Assembly (NCBI GenBank): GCA_041392805.1
Contig: JAWKLJ010000001.1
Coordinates: 1-64,000, forward strand
Origin: Saprospiraceae bacterium
GTDB lineage: Bacteria > Bacteroidota > Bacteroidia > Chitinophagales > Saprospiraceae
Direction of reading: 5' to 3'
DNA length: 64,000 nucleotides
Shown here: piece after piece, positions 1-7,294 of the stretch
How positions within the stretch are numbered: the first letter of the stretch is position 1
How the letters are laid out: every line of letters begins with the position of its first letter
The notes under the pieces: generated by a model
Told to the model about the DNA's origin: nothing
Databases searched by the model: none
What the model saw: only the letters and a program-made list of their open reading frames with translations
Made by a program: the position numbers and the translations under genes

Positions 1-394
1 TCAGGGATACGGGCTCAATCCCCTCTTCCTTCAGGTTTTTACGCCTTTCATTGATTTGGTTAACCGTTCCTATATTGGGGTTGCCAAAATCAAATTCTAC
101 AAAGCCCGATTTACTGCGGAATTCCTCCAACATTTCTCGGGTAGCGCGTTGCAAACGTTTGAAGCCGGCCGGAAATTCGCCATCTAATAATACCTCGACG
201 TACACCACTTCACTTAGGTTATTCAGTAAGGTCCTGGTGGGTTTGGTCAGCGTAAAGCGCTTTTCCTCTGTTAAATCCCAAGTGGTATAAAAGGAATTGC
301 CGGCTGTACCACCATTGGCCAAGATATTGATACAAATCACAATAGCAACTGCAATGCCGGCCTGTAAATAATGGTTTAGTTTTATATTTTTCAA
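1..394 (-). CDS. gldG: GldG-type gliding-motility ABC transporter auxiliary protein (first copy, C-terminus cut off by window edge)
   Basis: Reading the minus strand from a TTG at 394 gives about 131 residues before the window ends, so most of the protein lies outside. It begins with a short basic stretch and one hydrophobic helix (about residues 10-28), then the motif TTWDLTEEKRFTLT. The same layout, FFRLDLTEGKQYTLS, occurs in the complete paralogue at 55688-57193. After that comes a FEGDV-like region (VYVEVLLDGEFPAGFKRL). In the family, GldG is a membrane-anchored extracytoplasmic partner of the GldA ATPase and GldF permease. An in-frame stop (the gldF stop, 425-427) lies 30 bases upstream and there is no ATG between, so TTG is the most likely start. 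It follows gldF in the same frame and is surely co-transcribed. Confidence 0.85.
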   Translation of the reverse strand, partial: MKNIKLNHYLQAGIAVAIVICINILANGGTAGNSFYTTWDLTEEKRFTLTKPTRTLLNNLSEVVYVEVLLDGEFPAGFKRLQRATREMLEEFRSKSGFVEFDFGNPNIGTVNQINERRKNLKEEGIEPVSL

Positions 395-424
395 GCGTAT
401 ACCGTTTTGAATATGGAAGTTTTT

Positions 425-1156
425 TTATCCCTTCTGCCGGTCCAAAGAAAGCAAGGTAAAAAAGACAAACAATCCGATCACTGAAATAAAATAAATTACA
501 TCGCGACTATCAATAATGCCTCGGCTAATTGACCGATAATGGTAATCGATACCGAACATTTGTACCACATCATCTCCTTTTCCTAAGAAAAAGGGCAATT
601 CACTAAAGTAGAAAAAGCCATAAAAAATGAAAAAACATAAAAAAGTGGCTAGTATAAAAGCGACTATTTGGTTATCTGTAAGTGAAGATGCAAAGACGCC
701 AATGGCAACAAAAACAGCAGACAATAAAAACAATCCAAGATAAGAGCCCATGATGGCGCCGCTATCCAAATTGCCGGGAGGAGAACCCAGTTCGTGTACC
801 GTAACGTAATAAAGCAAGGTAGGCAAAAGGGCAAAAGTTACTAGGGTCAAACAAGCCAGGAATTTCCCACTAACGATCATGAGGTCCCCAATTGGACGAG
901 TCGACAATAACTCGATCGTACCATTTTGTCGTTCTTCTGCAAAAGAGCGCATCGTAATGGCGGGTATCAGGAACATAAAGACCATCGGCGCCAAATCAAA
1001 TAATTGGTCCAGGGTAGCAAAATTGTATTCCAGCAAACTGGTCTGCGGAAAAACAAAAAGAGTCAAACCCATAAAGATCAGAAAGACCCCTACCACAAAA
1101 TAGCCTATCAGGGAGCTAAAAAAAGCATTGATTTCCTTATAAAAGATACTTAACAT
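425..1156 (-). CDS. gldF: GldF-type ABC-2 permease (first copy)
   Basis: 243 residues with about six hydrophobic segments, the usual ABC-2 permease architecture. The loop after the second segment reads ITMRSFAEERQNGTIELLST, the signature seen in GldF and other ABC-2 permeases that follow a GldA/CcmA-like ATPase. The paralogue at 54937-55653 has the matching ITMRQLAEEKKTGTIELLLT. It acts in the inner membrane as the channel half of the Gld ABC complex; the transported substrate is unknown in the family. The gene starts 10 bases after the stop of the unknown gene at 1167-1835 and ends 30 bases before gldG, so gldA-unknown-gldF-gldG appears to be one transcription unit. Length is normal for the family. 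Confidence 0.9.
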   Translation of the reverse strand: MLSIFYKEINAFFSSLIGYFVVGVFLIFMGLTLFVFPQTSLLEYNFATLDQLFDLAPMVFMFLIPAITMRSFAEERQNGTIELLSTRPIGDLMIVSGKFLACLTLVTFALLPTLLYYVTVHELGSPPGNLDSGAIMGSYLGLFLLSAVFVAIGVFASSLTDNQIVAFILATFLCFFIFYGFFYFSELPFFLGKGDDVVQMFGIDYHYRSISRGIIDSRDVIYFISVIGLFVFFTLLSLDRQKG

Positions 1157-1166
1157 CCTAGCAATT

Positions 1167-1835
1167 TTACATTTTCACATATACCTTGTGGCGGTCCAAA
1201 TAGATCTTCAGGCTTTTGAACAAGGTATCCCAAGGAATCTCTGGCCCTAATTCATTGACCGAAACGACCAACTGAGGGTCATCGGCAATCCATTTCAGCA
1301 AATTATCTCGGTTAAAATCGATGAGTTCTCCACTTTCAAAATGAAGCATTTTTTCTTTTTTCACCCATTCCCTTGTGGGCACCTTACCCGTGCGAAAAGG
1401 GCGGCCATTCAAGGGATTATAAGCCGAAACGGTTATCATTTTGGTCACTTCTTCTTCATAGGCATAATAACAAATTTTTCCCCTCAACCTCAGGCCCGAA
1501 AAAATAGCATAAACGACAGGGCCATCTGACAAACTCCGCTTGACATAAGGGACACCATTAAAACAAATCCCCCAAACCTCCGATAACAACAGCGGTTCTT
1601 CGATTTCTTCGGTCTTGATCCGAAGGTTTTGTGCTTTAATGGTCCACTCTTCTTCATTGGTGACCAACTCGCCGGCGATGAGGTCCAAGGTATAACGCGG
1701 ATTATTGGCTTGAAAGTCTTCAAAGGAAAGATAGATGCCTTCCTGAAATATAAAGGATTGATTTACAAGCTCCTCTTGCTGCGCTACGAGATTCCCCAAA
1801 CAAGCAAAAAAAACCAGGGTAAAAGTAAATCTCAT
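1167..1835 (-). CDS. Unknown secreted protein inserted between gldA and gldF
   Basis: About 222 residues from the ATG at 1835 (a second in-frame ATG at 1847 adds four residues). The N-terminus (MRFTFTLVFFACLGNLVAQQ) is a clear Sec signal peptide with probable cleavage after VAQ. The mature part is mixed alpha/beta with no repeats and no membrane segments. It includes YLSFEDFQANNPRYTLDL and a run of basic residues before LHFESGELIDFNRDNL. I do not recognise a named domain. Position is the main clue: it sits between gldA and gldF of the first gld set, while the second set has nothing in the equivalent place. A role in the periplasm or outer envelope linked to that transporter is only an inference. 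Confidence 0.75.
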   Translation of the reverse strand: MRFTFTLVFFACLGNLVAQQEELVNQSFIFQEGIYLSFEDFQANNPRYTLDLIAGELVTNEEEWTIKAQNLRIKTEEIEEPLLLSEVWGICFNGVPYVKRSLSDGPVVYAIFSGLRLRGKICYYAYEEEVTKMITVSAYNPLNGRPFRTGKVPTREWVKKEKMLHFESGELIDFNRDNLLKWIADDPQLVVSVNELGPEIPWDTLFKSLKIYLDRHKVYVKM

Positions 1836-1914
1836 CAAGATGATCATTTTTAAAGGTATAAAATCAAACGTTCCTACTAAAAGAGAACGTTGGAGGCCAT
1901 AAAGTTGGTTAAAT

Positions 1915-2820
1915 CTATTTTGTCAATTTCCTAAATACATCCTCCACACTCATCTGAGAGGCCGCCATTTCCAAAATTACCCAATTATTTTTGACGGCAA
2001 AATGAAAAATAGCCGCTCGAATATCCTTTCCTTTTGCCGCATTTAGCTGATAGCGTTTTTCTCCCACCTTAACTGCTGCCGTAACCCCATCAATTTTGAG
2101 CAGTTCTTTTTCTTTGACTGCTTCCAGGAAACTTACCGTCACTACCAAACTCGGTTGCAGCTGGGAACCCAGGTTTTCGATCGCATCATTGGCTACAATC
2201 GCACCCTGGCGAATGATAATCACCCGATCACAAATAGCTTGAACCTCTTGCATAATATGGGTTGAAAAAATAACCGTCTTTTCCTCACCCAAGTGCTTGA
2301 TTAAGGAACGAATTTCAGCCAGTTGGTTGGGGTCGAGGCCAGAGGTGGGCTCATCCAGGATCAGCACCTCAGGATCGTGGAGCATGGCCTGCGCCAGGCC
2401 AACCCGCTGTCGATAACCTTTTGAAAGGGCGCCAATCTGTTTATGCTGCTCTTTTTCTAATCCAGTCAAATCAATCATCTCCGCAATTCGGCCTTTGGGT
2501 TTTGGCAACTTGTACATACCTGCCACGAATCCCAGGTATTCGCGCACATACATATCTTTGTAGAGTGGGTTATGCTCGGGTAGGTAGCCAATTTTTTTTC
2601 GAATAGCTATGGGTTCATCGACAACAGATAAACCGCAAACGGTTGCCTGCCCTTCAGAAGGGGGGATAAAGCCCGTCAGGATTTTCATAGTGGTCGTCTT
2701 CCCGGCACCATTGGGGCCCAGAAAGCCGAGTACTTCTCCTTTACGCGCCTCAAAGCTAATGTGGTCAATCGCTTTTTGTGTTCCGTAAACCTTTGTTAAT
2801 TGTTCAACTTTTACTGACAT
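1915..2820 (-). CDS. gldA: GldA, ABC transporter ATP-binding protein for gliding (first copy)
   Basis: 301 residues. Walker A is GPNGAGKTTTMK (about residues 35-46), the ABC signature region is LSKGYRQRVGLAQAM (about 134-148), Walker B is EVLILDEPTSGLDPNQ (about 151-166) and the switch histidine lies in IFSTHI. KIGYLPEHNPLYKDM before the signature is typical of the GldA/CcmA-like group. The roughly 80-residue C-terminal extension after the nucleotide-binding domain is the GldA-specific tail. It energises the GldF/GldG membrane complex. It is the first gene of the minus-strand set, with a TAnnTTTG promoter element about 25 bases upstream of its ATG. A clear paralogue is encoded at 53978-54901. 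Confidence 0.93.
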   Translation of the reverse strand: MSVKVEQLTKVYGTQKAIDHISFEARKGEVLGFLGPNGAGKTTTMKILTGFIPPSEGQATVCGLSVVDEPIAIRKKIGYLPEHNPLYKDMYVREYLGFVAGMYKLPKPKGRIAEMIDLTGLEKEQHKQIGALSKGYRQRVGLAQAMLHDPEVLILDEPTSGLDPNQLAEIRSLIKHLGEEKTVIFSTHIMQEVQAICDRVIIIRQGAIVANDAIENLGSQLQPSLVVTVSFLEAVKEKELLKIDGVTAAVKVGEKRYQLNAAKGKDIRAAIFHFAVKNNWVILEMAASQMSVEDVFRKLTK

Positions 2821-2844
2821 GCTTTATTTTAGCTTTGTAATCGG

Positions 2845-2852
2845 CAAAAGTA
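2845..2852 (-). promoter_or_regulatory. Probable -7 element of the gldA promoter
   Basis: On the minus strand this reads TACTTTTG, matching the Bacteroidota primary sigma-factor -7 consensus TAnnTTTG, 25 bases before the gldA ATG at 2820. The upstream -33 element is not distinct. Confidence 0.5.
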
Positions 2853-2966
2853 ATAAACTTCAGAGGGATACCTTACAAAGTGGGACCCAAATTGCCGGAA
2901 TACCTCATTCCTAACGCATTTTAGGCGTTGCGGATTTTCCTGCGGAGAAAATTTCAGACAACTGCT

Positions 2967-3005
2967 AAAAAAATAAGCGTGAAGCAATCGAGTTGCTTCA
3001 CGCTT
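2967..3005 (-). terminator. Rho-independent terminator of rpsU
   Basis: A perfect 13-bp inverted repeat (2975-2987 with 2993-3005, arm AAGCGTGAAGCAA, loop of 5) lies 28 bases after the rpsU stop. On the minus strand it is followed by a run of T (the A-run at 2967-2974). It separates rpsU from the gld operon. Confidence 0.88.
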
Positions 3006-3032
3006 AATTCACCCAAGAACAGAATAGATGAT

Positions 3033-3224
3033 CTATTCTGCTTCTTTCTGTATTTTGTCTTTGTAAACCGCTTTAAGCACTTCTTTACGGCGCTTAACAG
3101 AGGGTTTTACAAATTCACGGCGATTACGCAATTCTTTCATAATGCCAGCATCTTGAAATTTTCGCTTATAGCGCTTCAAGGCCCTATCAATGCTTTCGCC
3201 ATCTTTAACTTCGATGATTAACAT
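3033..3224 (-). CDS. rpsU: 30S ribosomal protein S21
   Basis: 63 residues starting MLIIEVKDGESIDRALKRYK, followed by FQDAGIMKELRNRREFVKPS and a basic C-terminus. This is the standard S21 sequence and length. It binds the platform of the small ribosomal subunit near the anti-Shine-Dalgarno end of 16S rRNA. The gene stands alone with its own promoter (-7 element at 3249-3256) and a strong terminator at 2967-3005, so it is monocistronic here. Confidence 0.97.
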   Translation of the reverse strand: MLIIEVKDGESIDRALKRYKRKFQDAGIMKELRNRREFVKPSVKRRKEVLKAVYKDKIQKEAE

Positions 3225-3248
3225 AAGGTCTTATTTTTTTTTGGACTG

Positions 3249-3256
3249 CAAATATA
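3249..3256 (-). promoter_or_regulatory. Probable -7 element of the rpsU promoter
   Basis: The minus strand reads TATATTTG, an exact TAnnTTTG match, 25 bases ahead of the rpsU ATG. It lies in an A/T-only context that includes a long T/A tract, as expected of a strong Bacteroidota promoter. Confidence 0.6.
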
Positions 3257-4106
3257 AGTTTTTTTCCAAAAATAAAAACACAATTTCAGATAGTTAAATA
3301 TAAAAAAATTACGCGAAAGGAGCAAGTGTTTGGTAGCCAAACCCTGTCTGTATAGGGCTGACTGCAAGCTCCAAAAATCCTAAACAAACTGAAACTCGCA
3401 TTGGGCATTGATTCTTTGCGTTAATTTATTTCGGTTACTTAAGGATGGGGCTTGCTTCCGGTTTTGGGGTTTGCTCAAACACCATTTTGTTTTTAACGGA
3501 TTTTATGAGCTTTCTCTGCTAAAAGGAATAAGGCCAGTATCCCTGTTGTCGCTGTCCATCCTTGTTAAAATCATCTGGGTGAAGATGCTGTAGGTACAAA
3601 AAAATAAGTCGCATCACTGGTACCTTGATGCGACTTATTCTGAAACAAAAATCATAATCCCATGAACAAATACGAAACTGAAAAGTCTGATTAAAATCAG
3701 TATATAATTCTTATGGAAAATTCACTTTTTATATGGTCAAACACTCCTCAAGATTTTGTTAATAGTAAGTCAGATTACAATCCCCAAAGAACCTGACTTA
3801 CTATCGACAAATTTAATCCCATTAATTATCCAACATTTGTGCGTCGAATCTTTATTCGACCGTTTCTTTCGTTTGACATTACAAACATCTTAAATAATAA
3901 TTGCAAGAACAAAGACAAAAACGGTTGATTGTGAAAAAAAAATAGGATAAAAAAAAGCTTACTATTTTAAATAACAATTGACAATCAATCATTTAAGCAA
4001 AGTCAATTCAATCTCTATTGTGAATTTTTACAAAATTAAAATGCAAAAAAGTGAAGTTTTTTTTTGTGTTTTTTTTGAAAAAAAAGTTGAAAAAAGATTT
4101 GCAGCA
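3257..4106. other. 850-bp intergenic region with three inverted repeats and no convincing gene
   Basis: Reading frames here are short and show no family features. Three inverted repeats stand out: 3603-3616 with 3626-3639 (14-bp perfect arms AATAAGTCGCATCA), 3763-3773 with 3793-3803 (11-bp arms TAGTAAGTCAG, 19-base loop), and 3843-3848 with 3855-3860 (GTCGAA/TTCGAC). The first has an A-run on its left side and so could terminate minus-strand transcription, but it lies about 470 bases beyond the peroxidase stop at 4107. A small RNA on the minus strand ending at the first hairpin is possible but unproven. The right part (4030-4100) is dominated by A and T homopolymers. Confidence 0.6.
3595..3639 (-). 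terminator. Hairpin resembling a minus-strand terminator
   Basis: A 14-bp perfect stem (3603-3616/3626-3639, loop CTGGTACCT). On the minus strand it is followed by T-rich sequence (A-run at about 3599-3605 overlapping the stem base). No gene ends close to it. It may mark the end of an unannotated transcript or of a long peroxidase 3' UTR. Confidence 0.45.
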
Positions 4107-5240
4107 TCATTTAAAGGGATTTTGGAAGGCAGGATTTTGGATAAAACTTGTATCTGTAAATACTTTTAAAAAGGTAACAAGGTCTTTTTTTTGCTGTTCC
4201 GTCAGAGGAAATGGCCGAATATTGGCATCTTCATTTAAAACATTGTGCCCGCCCGCTGCATAATGATCCAATACTTCTTCTAAGGTTTGAAACCGACCAT
4301 CATGCATATATGGGGCAGTCAAGGCAACATTGCGAAGAGAAGGTACCCTGAATTTGCCATTGTCAAAAAGATTGCCATTTACTCCTCCCCTACCCAAATC
4401 CAAAAAATTGGCCAGGTCATCTACCGCATCCAAACCATTATTGCGGAAAGAAAAATCGGTCAGGTGCTGTCCACTATGGCAATGAGAACAACCAGGATGA
4501 TCATTGAAATTATCGCTCGGTTCGAAAAAGAAAAGCATTTTTCCTCTTTGCTCTGCATCGGTGGGAAACCGCTCTGCCCTCAAAAAGACTTGGTCAAAGG
4601 TTGAATTGGCACTAATCAAGGTACGTTCAAATTGCGCGATGGCCTTTACAACCAAAAGGCGATTGATCTCTTTTTTCTGCTCAATCCCAAAAGCCTGTCT
4701 AAATCGTACCGGATAATCTGCATGACGACGGAGCTTTTTTTCCACATTCTCCCAAGTATCTCTCATCTCCAAATGATCTTCAACCGGATCTAAGGCTTGT
4801 TCTTCGAGGCTTGCCCTTCGGCCGTCCCAAAAAAATCCATTGGGATTAAAGGCTAAATTCACCAAAGGCATAGCATTACGTAGACCAATGGCCCCCTGTA
4901 CCCCTCTACTCTTTGCCGAATTATCCGAAAAAGCATTAGCAGCTTTGTGGCAACTCGCACAAGACAAGGTACTATCTACCGATAAAATAGGATCATAGAA
5001 CAATCGCCGCCCCAATTCAATCCCTTCCGCTGTCATCGGATTATCGGCAGGGACGATCGCTTGCCCTAAATAGGCCGGCGCCTCAAGGGTATAGGGCGTA
5101 GGCGCATAGGTGCCACTGATCGTATCATCTTCATTAGGACAATTAATACAACCTGGCGGTTCTATTTTTTTTTCGCAAGAACTGGACATCAAGATTAATC
5201 CGCAAAAAAAGAGACCAAGATTTCTCAAAATCATAATCAT
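4107..5240 (-). CDS. Di-heme cytochrome c peroxidase family lipoprotein (MauG/MbnH-like), second in tandem
   Basis: 377 residues. The N-terminus has a lipoprotein signal (LFFCGLILMSSSC, lipidated Cys at about 22). Two c-type heme sites are visible: CASCH (about residue 94-98, followed by KAANAFSD) and CSHCH (about 250-254, followed by SGQHLTDFSFRNNG). The C-terminal block TAPYMHDGRFQTLEEVLDHY is the family hallmark. Members reduce peroxide or, like MauG and MbnH, oxidise residues of a partner protein. The gene lies 3 bases after a similar peroxidase and shares an operon with an MbnP-like protein, so a protein-modifying role is plausible. Location: periplasmic, membrane anchored. BCCP and MauG/MbnH functions cannot be separated by eye. 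Confidence 0.9.
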   Translation of the reverse strand: MIMILRNLGLFFCGLILMSSSCEKKIEPPGCINCPNEDDTISGTYAPTPYTLEAPAYLGQAIVPADNPMTAEGIELGRRLFYDPILSVDSTLSCASCHKAANAFSDNSAKSRGVQGAIGLRNAMPLVNLAFNPNGFFWDGRRASLEEQALDPVEDHLEMRDTWENVEKKLRRHADYPVRFRQAFGIEQKKEINRLLVVKAIAQFERTLISANSTFDQVFLRAERFPTDAEQRGKMLFFFEPSDNFNDHPGCSHCHSGQHLTDFSFRNNGLDAVDDLANFLDLGRGGVNGNLFDNGKFRVPSLRNVALTAPYMHDGRFQTLEEVLDHYAAGGHNVLNEDANIRPFPLTEQQKKDLVTFLKVFTDTSFIQNPAFQNPFK

Positions 5241-5243
5241 TAT

Positions 5244-6338
5244 TTACTGAAATGGATTACCAAAGCCTGGGTGATGCAAATAGATGGAATCAGTTAAGGT
5301 GTTCAGGAAAGCAATTAGGTCTGCCCTGTGCTCCGCTGTGAGGTTTAAGGGCCTAATATTGGGGCTTTCGTTTCTACTATAATGCCCGCCCTTATTGTAT
5401 TGGTCAATGACTTCTTCTAAAGTGGAAAAGCGTGCATCGTGCATATAGGGTGCAGTCAAGGCTATATTGCGTAGGGTCGGCGTTTTAAATTTCCCTCGGT
5501 CAAATGGATTTTGGCTAATCGCCGCACGCCCAAGGTCATTTAAGTCCCCATCTGTATTATCCAGTCCATTGTTAAAAAACTCCAGGCTAGTGAATAATGG
5601 CGGTATGTGGCAGTGCGAACACTCTCCTGTTGGCAAAGTTTCCGATTCATCAAAAAAAATCAGGCGCCCTCTTTCTTCTGCTGCACTAAGGCTTGCTTTC
5701 CCAGCCAGGAAATCATCAAATTTCGTATTTGAGCTAATGAGGCTACGTTCAAACTGAGCGATGGCCTTGACCACCCAGGTGCTGTCAATTTCGGCAACCC
5801 GCTCCAAACCAAAAGCTTTCCTAAATTTGGCAGGGTAAGTCGGATGGCTTTGCAGCTTTTGCACTACCAAGGCCCAATCATTGCCCAATTCCACACTATC
5901 TTCTACCGGGATCAAGGCTTGTTCCTCCAGGCTGGCAGCCCTGCCATCCCAGAAAAAACCTTGGTAATGATAGCCGATATTGGTTAAGGCAAGGGCATTT
6001 CGCTTTCCCTGGCGACCTGCGATCCCTTCACTGACGCTAAGCTGGTCACCAAACCCACGCGCCTGAAGATGGCAGCTGGCACAAGCTTTGGTACTATCAC
6101 GAGATAGGATAGGGTCATAAAACAAATGGCGCCCCAAATCTACCCCTGCTATCGTCAAAGGGTTATCTGCAGGAATAACCATCTTCACAAACCCGACAGG
6201 TTCTTTCAAGGGATAGGCTTGGGGGTGATAAGGGAGGTGAATGAGACTTCCATCTGGTTTGGGACGGTTTGACCATTCGCCTTCCGAGCAAGCCACAAAG
6301 CTTAATAAAAGAGATAATATGACGATCGTCCTTAGCAA
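5244..6338 (-). CDS. Di-heme cytochrome c peroxidase family lipoprotein (MauG/MbnH-like), first in tandem
   Basis: 364 residues, starting at a TTG (6338). An in-frame TAG 16-18 bases further upstream and the lack of an ATG make TTG the most likely initiator. The signal is a short hydrophobic stretch ending SFVAC, a lipobox. Heme sites are CASCH (followed by LQARGFGDQLSV) and CSHCH (followed by IPPLFTSLEFFNNG). The C-terminal TAPYMHDARFSTLEEVIDQY matches the family, and the region around FFWDGRAASLEEQALIPVED is shared with its neighbour. It begins 1 base after the MbnP-like gene at 6340-7137, so translation is probably coupled. Family members are periplasmic di-heme enzymes; modification of the adjacent MbnP-like protein is an inference from gene pairing. 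Confidence 0.9.
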   Translation of the reverse strand: MLRTIVILSLLLSFVACSEGEWSNRPKPDGSLIHLPYHPQAYPLKEPVGFVKMVIPADNPLTIAGVDLGRHLFYDPILSRDSTKACASCHLQARGFGDQLSVSEGIAGRQGKRNALALTNIGYHYQGFFWDGRAASLEEQALIPVEDSVELGNDWALVVQKLQSHPTYPAKFRKAFGLERVAEIDSTWVVKAIAQFERSLISSNTKFDDFLAGKASLSAAEERGRLIFFDESETLPTGECSHCHIPPLFTSLEFFNNGLDNTDGDLNDLGRAAISQNPFDRGKFKTPTLRNIALTAPYMHDARFSTLEEVIDQYNKGGHYSRNESPNIRPLNLTAEHRADLIAFLNTLTDSIYLHHPGFGNPFQ

Positions 6339-6339
6339 C

Positions 6340-7137
6340 TTATAACTTAAGGCTAATAGCGTTCTTTTTTAAATTCCCAATGATAAAGGAGTAAATCGAT
6401 TCCTGATTGGTGTGGTCCTGGCTAACTGTCCGGAAATCGAGAAAGCTATTTGCACTGGGGCTAATCACTTGCTTTAAATCAACTTGGAATGGTAAAGTAA
6501 TGGTTTGATCTGTTTCGATACGGAAGTTTGTATCAAAATGAATGTCTTCATACATAGGCACACCTTCTTTTTCACCGATATGAAAGGTCAATTTTTCGGT
6601 AAAATTCCCGTCCCCGTTCAAATCGGCATTTCCTTCTATTTTTGTAAAAATATAGCTGGAAAGACCAGACCAATAGTTGGAGGCAATAGCCAGTGGATGG
6701 CCAACCTTAAAATCAGCAGGTTGAAATTCATTAAGCAATGGGGCCACGCCCACCCCCATTTCAATTCCCGTATATTCCAAAGCGGGTACACCTTCAAAAG
6801 AAAATTCAAGCCCCTTGGCTGCTGCATCGCCAGACTGGATTTGTTCAAAATTTACTAAAGTGACGGGAGACAAACTAATCTTGGTACCGTCCTTGGCCAA
6901 CAAATTGATGTTAGACAAATAAAACTGAAATAGCTGAAAACGAACTTTCATACCTTCCTCATAATCATAGGTATCGGCCAACATAACTAAAGGATCAGCC
7001 CCAAATACCCCTTTGAAATTCAACTGCACTTTCCCATAGGATTCTACCGTGTCATCCTCAAATCTGCCACAATCAGCAGAGAAGAAAGTTAGCGCCAGGA
7101 ACAAGGATAGATAATGAAAAATTGATCGTGTTTGCAT
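6340..7137 (-). CDS. MbnP-like lipoprotein (partner of the downstream di-heme enzymes)
   Basis: 265 residues with a lipoprotein-type signal (LALTFFSADC). The body has features of the MbnP-like family: VQLNFKGVFGADPLVM near the N-terminus, FQLFQFYLSNINLLAKDGT, then FSFEGVPALEYTGIEMGVGV, and ASNYWSGLSSYIFTKIEG (about residues 150-168) followed by NADLNGDGNFTEKLTFHIG. In methanotrophs MbnP is a secreted copper-binding protein whose tryptophan is oxidised to kynurenine by the di-heme enzyme MbnH. Here two MbnH/MauG-type genes follow within 1 and 3 bases, which supports the same pairing. The YW-S-G-L motif keeps one of the two aromatic positions I would expect (a W-x-W pattern). Copper binding is inferred, not seen. 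Confidence 0.75.
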   Translation of the reverse strand: MQTRSIFHYLSLFLALTFFSADCGRFEDDTVESYGKVQLNFKGVFGADPLVMLADTYDYEEGMKVRFQLFQFYLSNINLLAKDGTKISLSPVTLVNFEQIQSGDAAAKGLEFSFEGVPALEYTGIEMGVGVAPLLNEFQPADFKVGHPLAIASNYWSGLSSYIFTKIEGNADLNGDGNFTEKLTFHIGEKEGVPMYEDIHFDTNFRIETDQTITLPFQVDLKQVISPSANSFLDFRTVSQDHTNQESIYSFIIGNLKKNAISLKL

Positions 7138-7294
7138 ATTGATTTTGGTTTAGCAGTTTGACGGAAATAAATGCTACCACTTTTTTCAAAGGTTCGCGAA
7201 TATTTTTACACAACTTCCTTTCTGTCAGCTGTTTTGAAAATTTTAGCGAATCAAAAGTTCGATCATTTATTTTTCTTCCGTCTCTTATACAAAT

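Noticed and set aside
3408..3593. Plus-strand frame of 61 residues in the 3.3-4.1 kb gap
   Set aside because: No signal, no family pattern, and composition no different from random AT-rich spacer.
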